Of a DNA stretch of 33,621 nucleotides, positions 1 through 6,758 are shown in pieces; the stretch's first letter is position 1; each line of letters starts with the position of its first letter. The position numbers were made by a program, and so were the translations under genes. The notes beneath the pieces were generated by a model. It ran no database searches. It saw nothing but the letters and a program-made list of their open reading frames with translations, and was not told the DNA's origin. This DNA is from Candidatus Gastranaerophilales bacterium (GTDB taxonomy: Bacteria; Cyanobacteriota; Vampirovibrionia; Gastranaerophilales; Gastranaerophilaceae): the NCBI GenBank assembly GCA_944326615.1, contig CALVEO010000017.1, positions 1-33,621 of the forward strand, given 5' to 3'.

Positions 1-77
1 TTTATTGGTTCAATTCGCGCGCCGGCAGAAAAAAAACAGGCACTCAGGCCTGTTTTTTATCGGCGGCAACGGGAATT
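1..77. repeat. Direct repeat copy 1: tRNA-Glu 3' end plus terminator
   Basis: Identical over 77 bases to 161-237, giving a 160-bp period. On the minus strand it carries the last 17 bases of tRNA-Glu (61-77), a copy of the terminator hairpin (about 28-53) and a GC-rich tail (11-27). The repeat runs into the window edge, so its true left limit is unknown. Homology stops at base 78, inside the tRNA T-arm, so this copy is not a complete tRNA. Confidence 0.9.
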
Positions 78-137
78 TGCTTAGTCGTAGGCGAGAATAG
101 GAAATTCGAGCCGTACGAATAAGTATGCTTAGCTTAC

Positions 138-168
138 CCAATAAATTTTTCAACAAAAAATTTATTGG
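138..168. terminator. Perfect 13-bp AT-rich hairpin
   Basis: 138-150 and 156-168 are perfect inverted repeats around a 5-base loop. The right arm overlaps the start of direct-repeat copy 2. It lies downstream of tRNA-Glu on the minus strand and could be a second, bidirectional terminator. The stem is almost all A-T except two G-C pairs, so terminator strength is doubtful. Confidence 0.5.
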
Positions 169-237
169 TTCAATTCGCGCGCCGGCAGAAAAAAAACAGG
201 CACTCAGGCCTGTTTTTTATCGGCGGCAACGGGAATT
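161..237. repeat. Direct repeat copy 2, spanning the end of intact tRNA-Glu
   Basis: Matches 1-77 base for base. Its right 17 bases are the 3' end of the complete tRNA-Glu. The unique spacer between the two copies is only 83 bases (78-160). Confidence 0.9.
188..213 (-). terminator. Intrinsic terminator of tRNA-Glu
   Basis: Read on the minus strand, a 6-bp stem (ACAGGC/GCCTGT, 6-base loop) is followed by a run of about eight T. It starts a few bases past the tRNA 3' end. Confidence 0.75.
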
Positions 238-292
238 GAACCCGTGTCAACAGAATGAGAATCTGCTATCCTAACCCCTAGACGATGCCGCT
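221..292 (-). tRNA. tRNA-Glu (anticodon CTC)
   Basis: Minus strand. The anticodon stem GCAGA/TCTGT encloses the loop TTCTCAT, giving anticodon CTC. The D-arm begins GTCTAG, as in bacterial tRNA-Glu, and the T-arm is ACGGG/CCCGT around TTCAATT. The acceptor arm pairs at six positions (2-71 to 7-66), but the first pair is A1 opposite C72, because base 292 is T rather than C on the plus strand. The discriminator is G73. CCA is not encoded. A terminator follows directly. Confidence 0.93.
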
Positions 293-347
293 ATATAAAA
301 TTTACAATATTATTTTACATCAAAAAAAATTATTAGCACTGTTTATT

Positions 348-375
348 TTTATATAAATTTTTCACTATTTTTCAA
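348..375 (-). promoter_or_regulatory. Putative promoter of tRNA-Glu
   Basis: On the minus strand TTGAAA (375-370) and TATAAA (353-348) are separated by 16 bases, placing a start roughly 50 bases upstream of the tRNA. The region is very AT-rich, so chance matches are likely. Confidence 0.35.
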
Positions 376-485
376 ATTGCTAAAATTACATTACCTGCAA
401 ACGAAATATACACAAAGTAGATACCGTAACAGGCAATATCAAAAATTAATATTTTATCAAATTATATTCTTTAAAAGGAGGAATT

Positions 486-1445
486 ATGACAAAACCGTTT
501 TTAGATAATATTACACAAACATTCATCGACAATATTGAATCAAGAGAAGGGAAACCGCTTTATGAAATTACACCCGGGGACGCAAGGGAATTTTTAAGTA
601 ATTTACAAAAGGAGTTTTCTTCGCCTATACAAGCCAAAACAGAAGACATCAATATTTTTTGTCCTGTTTCGGGGGATATAAGCGTAAGGCTGGTACGTCC
701 TGAAACTTACACAGACGAGAGGTTGCCGCTGATAATTTATTGTCATGGCGGAGGCTGGGTAATGGGTGATGCAGATGCATTTGATATGACAATAAAAACA
801 ATTGCCAATCATACAAATTCAGTTGTAGGGTTTATTAATTATCCGCGCTCACCGGAATTTCAATATCCTGATGCTTTAAATCAAATTTACGATGCAATAA
901 AATATTTTGTTCAAAACGGAAGCGATTACAATATAGATACAGAACGTATTGCAATAGCCGGTGACAGCGCAGGGGGGAATATGGCAGCTTCTGCAGTAAT
1001 TAAAATAAAAAAAGAAGGCGGGCCAAAATTACGTTTTCAGGCGCTTATTTATCCGGTAACAGATGCTGAGATGAATACAGAATCATATAAAGAATTTAAA
1101 AACGGCCCCTGGCTTAGCAAAAAAGCAATGGAATATTTTTGGGAGAGTTATGTTCCAGAAAAAAACAAGCGCAAAGAAATTTATATATCGCCTCTTAAAG
1201 CGGAAATAGAAGATTTGTACGGGCTTCCGCCTGCGTTAATAATCACTGCAGAAAATGATGTCTTGAGAGACGAAGGGGAAGCTTATGCAAGAAAATTGAT
1301 AGAAGCGGGCGTAGATACAGCTTGCGTAAGAATTAATAACACCTGCCATGATTTTATACTTTTAAACGCCTTAAGAGAAAGCAAAGCAACAAAAGCGGGA
1401 TACAAGCTCATTTGCAAGTTCTTAAAACATGCGTTGCATGAGTAA
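486..1445 (+). CDS. Alpha/beta hydrolase, HSL (family IV) esterase type
   Basis: A 319-residue carboxylesterase-like enzyme, probably cytoplasmic since no signal peptide is visible. It has the family IV oxyanion motif HGGGW near residue 88, the nucleophile elbow GDSAGG near residue 158 (Ser nucleophile), an Asp in the DVLRDEGE segment near residue 257 and the catalytic His in CHDF near residue 287, so the triad looks complete. Length is typical for the family. The start is supported by a strong ribosome binding site (AAAAGGAGG) seven bases upstream. It stands alone and ends at a strong hairpin terminator. The substrate is unknown; family members hydrolyse short-chain acyl esters. Confidence 0.9.
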   Translation: MTKPFLDNITQTFIDNIESREGKPLYEITPGDAREFLSNLQKEFSSPIQAKTEDINIFCPVSGDISVRLVRPETYTDERLPLIIYCHGGGWVMGDADAFDMTIKTIANHTNSVVGFINYPRSPEFQYPDALNQIYDAIKYFVQNGSDYNIDTERIAIAGDSAGGNMAASAVIKIKKEGGPKLRFQALIYPVTDAEMNTESYKEFKNGPWLSKKAMEYFWESYVPEKNKRKEIYISPLKAEIEDLYGLPPALIITAENDVLRDEGEAYARKLIEAGVDTACVRINNTCHDFILLNALRESKATKAGYKLICKFLKHALHE

Positions 1446-1466
1446 ATATAAGATTGATTTACATAA

Positions 1467-1490
1467 TAATCCCCGCCTTAGCGGGGATTA
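1467..1490. terminator. Terminator after the esterase gene
   Basis: Perfect 10-bp stem (TAATCCCCGC / GCGGGGATTA) with loop CTTA, followed by ATTTT. It lies between two convergent genes and could serve both. Confidence 0.8.
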
Positions 1491-1493
1491 ATT

Positions 1494-1712
1494 TTACTCT
1501 TCTTCAACATTTATAACATTTCCATCGCGATCATAATTTGTTATTTTGTCCTTATGTGTTAACGGATCCTTGTCTCGAAATTTTTTTATAGTCTTGCAAT
1601 CGTCGGAATACCCTGTCTCTTTTATCAAATTACCTGTAGCAGGGTCGTAGTCGTAGGCTGTAACAGAGCTTATAGTCTTGCCATCTTTAGCATAATCTGT
1701 CTCTTTTATCAA
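1494..1712 (-). CDS. Remnant of a tandem-repeat (YD-like) protein
   Basis: Seventy-two codons made almost entirely of a short repeat: GNLIKETDYAKDGKTI near the start, then YDYDPATGNLIKETGYSDD, then a degenerate NYDRDGNVINVEEE end. The pattern resembles YD/MORN-2-like repeats and, to my eye, the DUF2963 repeats of phytoplasma proteins. There is no ATG in frame. The only start is TTG at 1712, with a weak AAAAGGT upstream, and the frame is closed by TAG just before. An ATG at about 1734 in another frame reads seven codons then stops, as if a one-base shift or deletion separated the original start from the repeats. It may be a pseudogene fragment of a longer protein. The function is unknown. Confidence 0.45.
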   Translation of the reverse strand: MIKETDYAKDGKTISSVTAYDYDPATGNLIKETGYSDDCKTIKKFRDKDPLTHKDKITNYDRDGNVINVEEE

Positions 1713-1903
1713 ATTACCTTTTATCTATTGGCATAAAATTTTCCCTTTCTATTTTTCCCTATAATGTTATTAAATCAAAAAGGCGAAAATTTTTGCTATA
1801 GGCGCAGTTCATCCTATCCTATGAGCATTATATCAAGGATTCCAGACTTTTTAAACTTATCTTTACATTCCGTTACATGTGATATGGGACAATACATGAT
1901 GCA

Positions 1904-2926
1904 TTAATATTCAATCGCAATTTTTAGACAGCCATCCTGTTTGTTTTCAAAAATTTCATAAGCTTTTTTTATATCATCAAAAGCAAACTTGTGCGTAATC
2001 AAAAAGTCTGTTGAAATTTTACCTTTTGAAATTAAATCCACAAGCTCTTTACAGTGAACAGCATCAACCCCGCCGGTTTTAAAAATCAAATTCTTGCCAT
2101 ACATTTGAGGAAGCGGAAGTATTTGATTTTTTTCATACATTGCAACGATTGCGACAATTGCATTAGGCCTTGCGATTTTATATGCAAGCTCAAACGTATC
2201 ATCTGCGCCTGCGCATTCAATTACGGCATCCGCCCCGTAGGTTGTAATCTCTTTAACTTTTTCTTCGCAGCTTTCACCTGTCAGAACAAAATCCGCAAAC
2301 CCTAATTTTTTGGCAAGTTCCAATCGTTTTTCATCAATATCAATTGCAATAACTTTTCCTGCACCCATATATTTTGCGCACTGCATAGCACAAAGCCCGA
2401 CAGGTCCTGCTCCGATTACGGCAATAGTATCGCCTGCTTTAATTTCGCAAAGTTCAGCACCCCAAAAACCACTTGATAAAATATCGCCGACAAACAAAGC
2501 ATTTTCAAAACTTACGTTATCAGGCAGTTTTGTCAGCCCGTTATCTGCAAAAGGCACTCTCACATATTCAGCCTGACATCCGTCAATTCTGCATCCGAGT
2601 TCCCAGCCGCCTTCAACACAGTTATTCACAAAACCTCTTTTGCAAAAATCACATACCCCGCAGAAGGTTTCGCAGTTAACCGCAACTCTGTCGCCTTTTT
2701 CAAAATTTTTAACACCATCTCCGGTTTCTGCAACTTCTCCGACAAATTCATGCCCGAGCACAACCCCGTTTTTTGCAGCAGGAACACATCCTCTTATTAT
2801 ATGCAAATCACTTGTACAAATAGATGATAAAGCAACCTTAACAATTGCATCTGTACTTTTTTTAATCTTTGGAAACGGCTTTTCAACCATTTCTATTTTT
2901 CCGTTTTCACAAACCAAAGCTTTCAT
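1904..2926 (-). CDS. Zinc-dependent alcohol dehydrogenase (MDR family)
   Basis: A 340-residue medium-chain dehydrogenase. The catalytic domain has CTSDLH (catalytic-zinc Cys near residue 37), GHEFVGEV (His ligand) and the structural-zinc pattern CGVCDFCKRGFVNNC near residues 89-103. The Rossmann domain shows GAGPVGL near residue 173. It should oxidise or reduce an alcohol/aldehyde pair with NAD(P); substrate specificity cannot be read from the sequence, and threonine- or polyol-dehydrogenase activity is possible. The start ATG has no visible Shine-Dalgarno, and a terminator ends only about 19 bases upstream, leaving little room for a separate promoter. A second MDR gene lies at 8117-9082. Confidence 0.9.
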   Translation of the reverse strand: MKALVCENGKIEMVEKPFPKIKKSTDAIVKVALSSICTSDLHIIRGCVPAAKNGVVLGHEFVGEVAETGDGVKNFEKGDRVAVNCETFCGVCDFCKRGFVNNCVEGGWELGCRIDGCQAEYVRVPFADNGLTKLPDNVSFENALFVGDILSSGFWGAELCEIKAGDTIAVIGAGPVGLCAMQCAKYMGAGKVIAIDIDEKRLELAKKLGFADFVLTGESCEEKVKEITTYGADAVIECAGADDTFELAYKIARPNAIVAIVAMYEKNQILPLPQMYGKNLIFKTGGVDAVHCKELVDLISKGKISTDFLITHKFAFDDIKKAYEIFENKQDGCLKIAIEY

Positions 2927-2944
2927 AAAAAAAGTTTAGCACAA

Positions 2945-2969
2945 AAAAAGCTCCTTAAAGGAGCTTTTT
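2945..2969. terminator. Bidirectional terminator between YvlD-like gene and dehydrogenase
   Basis: AAAAAGCTCC (945-954) and GGAGCTTTTT (960-969) form a 10-bp stem with T-runs on both strands. On the minus strand it follows the holin-like gene immediately. Confidence 0.8.
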
Positions 2970-3317
2970 CTAATCTTCACCAGGAATTGTAACCATATTG
3001 ATAATAAGACCCAGAAATGCCAGAACAACAGACCCGAGAAATGCAGCCAAAAAGCCGTCGACTTCAACACCAGGAGCAATATATCCCGCAAGCATAAATA
3101 ATAAAGCATTAATAACAAGAGTGAAAAGTCCGAGCGTCAAAATATTAATAGGCAGCGTGATAAAAACTATCAAAGGTCTGATAAATATGTTTATAAGCGC
3201 CATAATTACGGTTATAAGCATTGCACTCTGGAAATTATCAACATTAATTCCAGGAACCAGCCATGCTACAAATATTATAGCCAGCGTAAATAATATCCAC
3301 CTTACAATTAAAACCAT
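2970..3317 (-). CDS. YvlD / phage-holin-4 family small membrane protein
   Basis: A 115-residue protein with about four hydrophobic helices. The pattern is typical of the widespread YvlD family (Pfam phage_holin_4_2): an N-terminal helix ending VAWLVPGINVDNF, a central INIFIRPLIVFITLPINILTLG segment with the conserved Arg-Pro, and a last helix after APGVEVDGF. Despite the Pfam name, these proteins are ordinary inner-membrane proteins of unclear function in most bacteria. No phage genes lie nearby. It is transcribed away from the plus-strand gene at 3455 and ends at a strong terminator. The upstream AGGACAGGTAT stretch offers a modest ribosome binding site. Confidence 0.85.
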   Translation of the reverse strand: MVLIVRWILFTLAIIFVAWLVPGINVDNFQSAMLITVIMALINIFIRPLIVFITLPINILTLGLFTLVINALLFMLAGYIAPGVEVDGFLAAFLGSVVLAFLGLIINMVTIPGED

Positions 3318-3392
3318 ATACCTGTCCTTTCTACATAATTATTGTAAAATTTTAAACTTTTGTTTTCATTACCGCAAAGTATAATATCTCAC

Positions 3393-3421
3393 TTGATAAT
3401 ACTAAACTTTGTATGTATAAT
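3393..3421 (+). promoter_or_regulatory. Sigma-70-type promoter
   Basis: TTGATA (3393-3398), a 17-base spacer, then a perfect TATAAT (3416-3421), about 33 bases before the ATG of the gene at 3455. It is one of the best-formed promoters in the window. Confidence 0.65.
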
Positions 3422-3454
3422 AAAATGCATAGAAAAAAAAAGGAGAGATTTTAT

Positions 3455-3817
3455 ATGAAAGAAAATATTTTAATTACGCTTGCAATACTAATCCTTGCAA
3501 CAATGTGGTTCCAAATTGCTAATACTGGGAAAAACAGATATGATGTTATAACAAGCAATAGTATGTTGACAATTCTTGTCGACAAAAAAACAGGTGAAAC
3601 CTGGAGAAACTGCATCTGCGGAGAAAAATCAAATGTTCCCGGATGCTGGGAAAAAATGATTACAATTAATCCGGAACCGTTTAACAAACCTGCAGGAGAA
3701 GTTAAAGCTCTGAAAAAAATGGAAAAATTAATCAAAAAACAGCAAAAATTACAACAGGAAAAAAATACTCAGGTTCAACCTGAACAACCTGCTAAACCTG
3801 TTCAAAATCAACAATAA
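3455..3817 (+). CDS. Membrane-anchored hypothetical protein
   Basis: A 120-residue protein starting at the ATG that follows AAAAAGGAGAG; an in-frame upstream extension would add 14 basic residues and bypass this ribosome binding site. Residues about 4-19 form a hydrophobic signal anchor (ILITLAILILATMWF). Next comes a compact segment, RYDVITSNSMLTILVDKKTGETWRNC, which resembles short domains in hypothetical proteins that place a beta-hairpin around a DxxTGxxW core. Two Cys pairs follow (CICGEKSN, PGCW). The C-terminus is Lys/Gln-rich then Pro/Gln-rich, probably a disordered periplasmic tail. The function is unknown. It sits directly before the carbonic anhydrase gene and may share its transcript. 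Confidence 0.75.
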   Translation: MKENILITLAILILATMWFQIANTGKNRYDVITSNSMLTILVDKKTGETWRNCICGEKSNVPGCWEKMITINPEPFNKPAGEVKALKKMEKLIKKQQKLQQEKNTQVQPEQPAKPVQNQQ

Positions 3818-3844
3818 TTTATAGTAAAAATTAAATTGGTAATT

Positions 3845-4420
3845 ATGAAAGAAAAAGCACAAAAAGAACTTGATAAATTATTAAATGGCAACAAAAATTT
3901 TGTAAACGGAACACCAACCGCAAAGAATATGTCACTTGAAACTTTGCAAAAATTTGCATTTCATCAGGAGCCTTATGCCTGCGTTTTAACATGTTCTGAC
4001 AGTCGTGTGGTACCGGAAATTATATTTGACTGCGGTATAGGCGAACTTTTTGTTGTAAGAGTTGCAGGAATGACAACAGGGCCCAATGTTGTTGAAAGCG
4101 TTGAATATGCTGTAAAAAAACTTGAAGTGCCTTTGTTAATACTTCTCGGACACGATGACTGCGGAGTTATGAAATATGCAAAAGAGCATTATCCTGAACC
4201 TGTGAAAGATTTTTCATCAATTCTAAAATGCGTATATCCGGTGCTTAATCATAAAGAAGATATTAAATGCCATAATTTCTTTGCACAGGAACATACAAAA
4301 TGGGTTGAAGATTATCTTATGAAACACTCCGTAATAATTAATGAAGCAGTCAAAAATGAAAAGCTGTATATTGCAAAATGCCACTTTGACCATTCTACAG
4401 GGTTAGTTAATATCATATAA
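3845..4420 (+). CDS. Beta-class carbonic anhydrase
   Basis: A 191-residue enzyme interconverting CO2 and bicarbonate. From the ATG at 3845, the zinc ligands are Cys50 and Cys106 with His103 (CSDSR motif and GHDDCG motif), and the Asp52-Arg54 dyad is present. This is the complete beta-class active site. A TTG three codons upstream (3836) also opens the frame, but ATG is the more credible start. No export signal is visible, so it is cytoplasmic. It begins 27 bases after the anchored hypothetical gene, suggesting cotranscription from the promoter at 3393-3421, and ends at a 17-bp hairpin. Confidence 0.95.
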   Translation: MKEKAQKELDKLLNGNKNFVNGTPTAKNMSLETLQKFAFHQEPYACVLTCSDSRVVPEIIFDCGIGELFVVRVAGMTTGPNVVESVEYAVKKLEVPLLILLGHDDCGVMKYAKEHYPEPVKDFSSILKCVYPVLNHKEDIKCHNFFAQEHTKWVEDYLMKHSVIINEAVKNEKLYIAKCHFDHSTGLVNII

Positions 4421-4438
4421 ATTATACAAATGTCTTAT

Positions 4439-4475
4439 ATATGAAACGCAAAATACTATATTTTGCGTTTCATAT
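4439..4475. terminator. Bidirectional terminator between convergent genes
   Basis: A 17-bp stem, 4439-4455 with 4459-4475 (core GAAACGCAAAAT / ATTTTGCGTTTC), with a tiny CTA loop. It separates carbonic anhydrase (+) from the secreted hypothetical gene (-). Confidence 0.75.
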
Positions 4476-4476
4476 A

Positions 4477-4935
4477 TTATCTCCTGTCTAGTTCAATGTT
4501 ATTTTCATATAAAAGCTGTTTTCTTTTGAGCTTATAAAGATCATTTTTTTGATTTTCCATATTTCTTAACTCATTATAACAAGACGCTTTTGCATCATCA
4601 TTTAAAGCATTGCAGCTTTTGAGATAACTTTCAAAACTTACGCGGCGTTCAGCCCAGTAGTTTTTTTTGACTCTTTCTGATTTTACAAAGCTGAAAATAT
4701 TAAATATATCATGGCTGTCTTTATAAACTGCATTTTCATATCCGATTTCGCAAAAATCTGTCCATTTCGGAGGTATGATTAAAGTTTTTACATTTTTCTG
4801 CGGTTCTTTTGTTTCCACTTCCTGAGGCAGATTAATTTCACTCTGTTCAGCTTGAGGTACAGGTGCAGTTTCATCACACATTACAGGGATACCTGCAAGT
4901 AATAATAAAATAATTAATAAAATTTTTTGATTCAT
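4477..4935 (-). CDS. Secreted hypothetical protein
   Basis: A 152-residue protein with an N-terminal signal sequence (MNQKILLIILLLLAGIPVMC); the Cys after it is not in a good lipobox. A Pro/Glu-rich linker (residues about 22-48) leads to a helical, charged C-terminal half with four Cys residues and a Trp-rich middle (IPPKWTDFCEIGYENAVY). The Cys pairs near CNALNDDAKASC suggest a periplasmic disulfide. I do not recognise the family. The start follows GGAGACATC. It lies 26 bases downstream of the acyl-CoA synthetase stop and probably shares its transcript. Confidence 0.75.
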   Translation of the reverse strand: MNQKILLIILLLLAGIPVMCDETAPVPQAEQSEINLPQEVETKEPQKNVKTLIIPPKWTDFCEIGYENAVYKDSHDIFNIFSFVKSERVKKNYWAERRVSFESYLKSCNALNDDAKASCYNELRNMENQKNDLYKLKRKQLLYENNIELDRR

Positions 4936-4961
4936 GATGTCTCCGTAAAATTTCTTTTAAA

Positions 4962-6635
4962 TCAGGCTGTTGCAAGCACTTTAACCTCTTTGCGCTTTAC
5001 TTTTCTGGTAGCAGTTCTAGGCAGAGGTTCTTTACTTACAATTATATTAACAGGTCTTTTGTAAGCAGTCAAATACAGAGATAATTTTTTTACCTCGGTT
5101 TTTACAAGTTTTTCAACGGCTTGCCAATCATGAGTATTTACAATATTTTCAGCCGGAACAACAACAGCCGTAACTTCTTCTGCCCCGTCTTTTGCGCCGA
5201 ATGTTTTTGAAACTCCGAGAACACATACTTCGCTAAAATACGGACTTTTTTCAAGAACGCTTTCGACTTCTTCCGGGAATACTTTTTTACCGCCTGAAAG
5301 AACTATCATATTTTTTATTCTGCCTGTAATATAAATATGCCCCTGTCTGCTAATTTCGGCAACATCACCTGTATGAAGCCAGCCGTCTGTATCTATAACT
5401 TCTGAAGTTAACTGAGGCTGATTATGATAACCTTTCATTATTGACGGCCCTTTGAGTAATAATTCACCGCTTTCGGGATCTATTTTTGCTTCAATGCTTT
5501 TTAAAGGTTTTCCGACAGATGCTATATCTCCGGGTCTGTCAACATTGACTGAGGCAACCGGACTTGCTTCTGAAAGCCCGTAACCCTGATAAACTTTTAT
5601 ACCTATTCTTTCAAAAAATTTGCCGACTGCAACATCTAAAGGCGCACCGCCTGAGATACAGCCGGAAAAATGTCCGCCAAATCTGCTGTGAATTTTTTTA
5701 AACATTAATTTTTTTACTCTGAATGAAGGAATAAATTTTGCAAGAGAAAACATTAATTTAAATAACAATTGAGTTGTTTTCGGGGAATTATTTAATTCTG
5801 ATTCAATTCCGGTCTTTAATAATTTTAAAAATGCAGGGACAACAATCATAAATTCAATTTGTTTTTCTCTCATAATGCTTAAAACGTCCTTCGGTTTTAA
5901 ACTTGGAGTGTAATATACAGAAAAACCAAAATTTAAAAATGTTGAAAATCCGACAGTCATTTCAAAAAGGTGATTCATCGGAAGAATTGATAAAATATTA
6001 ACATGTTTATCCGGCAATATCTGATCCAGTGCATATTTCAAATCATCCAGCTGTGCAAGCATATTTTCAAAAGTGATTTCAACACCTTTAGGCGAACCTG
6101 TCGTGCCTGATGTGTATATTATAAATGCAGTAGATTTAGAACTTCGCAGGCTCCATTTATAATCGTAATTGTCTTCAAGCTGGTAGATACTTTTTTCGTT
6201 AACATTGTATGAAGGTTCATCCATTACAAGAATTTTATTTAGTGACGGAATTTCATTTTTTAAATATTCTGCCATTTCAATATAATTTTTGGAAACCAGA
6301 ATAACAGAGGGTTCACAGTCTGTAAGAATTGATTTTAATTCGTATTTAGTAAGCTTAATATCCAAAGGAACAGTAATCATTCCTGATATAACGGAGGCAA
6401 AAACACATGCTCCGTATTCAGGTTTGGATTCAGACAGTATTGCAAGCCTGTCGCCCTTTTTTACCTTAAGTTCAGTTAATAAATAATAAGCAAGCTTGCG
6501 TGATAAAAGTCCTACTCCTCTGTAAGTAAATTCTTTCCAGCCGTATAAAGTTTTCATTCCTAGAGCTACTTTGTCTGCGAATTTTTCGGTTCTTTCATGC
6601 AAAAGCATGAGAACATTTTTCTTACCTAATCCCAT
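4962..6635 (-). CDS. AMP-dependent acyl-CoA/acyl-ACP synthetase
   Basis: A 557-residue member of the ANL superfamily that activates a carboxylic acid, most likely a fatty acid, as acyl-AMP and then transfers it to CoA or ACP. It has the P-loop motif YTSGTTGSPKGV near residue 175, QGYGLSEASP (A5 motif) near residue 350, the adenylate Asp motif LHTGD near residue 410 and a C-terminal lysine-rich hinge ending RKVKRKEV. The ATG at 6635 is preferred because AAAGGTG lies eight bases upstream; a TTG at 6653 would add six residues. No transmembrane segment is obvious. It may serve phospholipid remodelling or recycling of exogenous fatty acids. Confidence 0.92.
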   Translation of the reverse strand: MGLGKKNVLMLLHERTEKFADKVALGMKTLYGWKEFTYRGVGLLSRKLAYYLLTELKVKKGDRLAILSESKPEYGACVFASVISGMITVPLDIKLTKYELKSILTDCEPSVILVSKNYIEMAEYLKNEIPSLNKILVMDEPSYNVNEKSIYQLEDNYDYKWSLRSSKSTAFIIYTSGTTGSPKGVEITFENMLAQLDDLKYALDQILPDKHVNILSILPMNHLFEMTVGFSTFLNFGFSVYYTPSLKPKDVLSIMREKQIEFMIVVPAFLKLLKTGIESELNNSPKTTQLLFKLMFSLAKFIPSFRVKKLMFKKIHSRFGGHFSGCISGGAPLDVAVGKFFERIGIKVYQGYGLSEASPVASVNVDRPGDIASVGKPLKSIEAKIDPESGELLLKGPSIMKGYHNQPQLTSEVIDTDGWLHTGDVAEISRQGHIYITGRIKNMIVLSGGKKVFPEEVESVLEKSPYFSEVCVLGVSKTFGAKDGAEEVTAVVVPAENIVNTHDWQAVEKLVKTEVKKLSLYLTAYKRPVNIIVSKEPLPRTATRKVKRKEVKVLATA

Positions 6636-6666
6636 ATAATACACACCTTTCAACCATTTTAATAAA

Positions 6667-6695
6667 ACAATAATATTTTATTCATCAAAAGTCAA
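6667..6695 (-). promoter_or_regulatory. Putative promoter of the acyl-CoA synthetase gene
   Basis: On the minus strand TTGACT (6695-6690), a 17-base spacer and TATTGT (6672-6667) lie about 30 bases upstream of the ATG. It is in the divergent space shared with miaB. Confidence 0.5.
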
Positions 6696-6758
6696 GTATA
6701 TTAAGTATTTTTGTATTATAATTTACATAGTAAATAATATAAATAGCGGGAAAAAAGA

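Noticed and set aside
2970-3317. Phage holin suggesting a prophage
   Set aside because: The family name is misleading; no other phage genes are near and YvlD-type proteins are common chromosomal genes.
4428-4442. ATGTCTTATATA match to half of the 28-bp palindrome
   Set aside because: A single AT-rich half-site beside a terminator; chance is likely, and it lacks the inverted partner.
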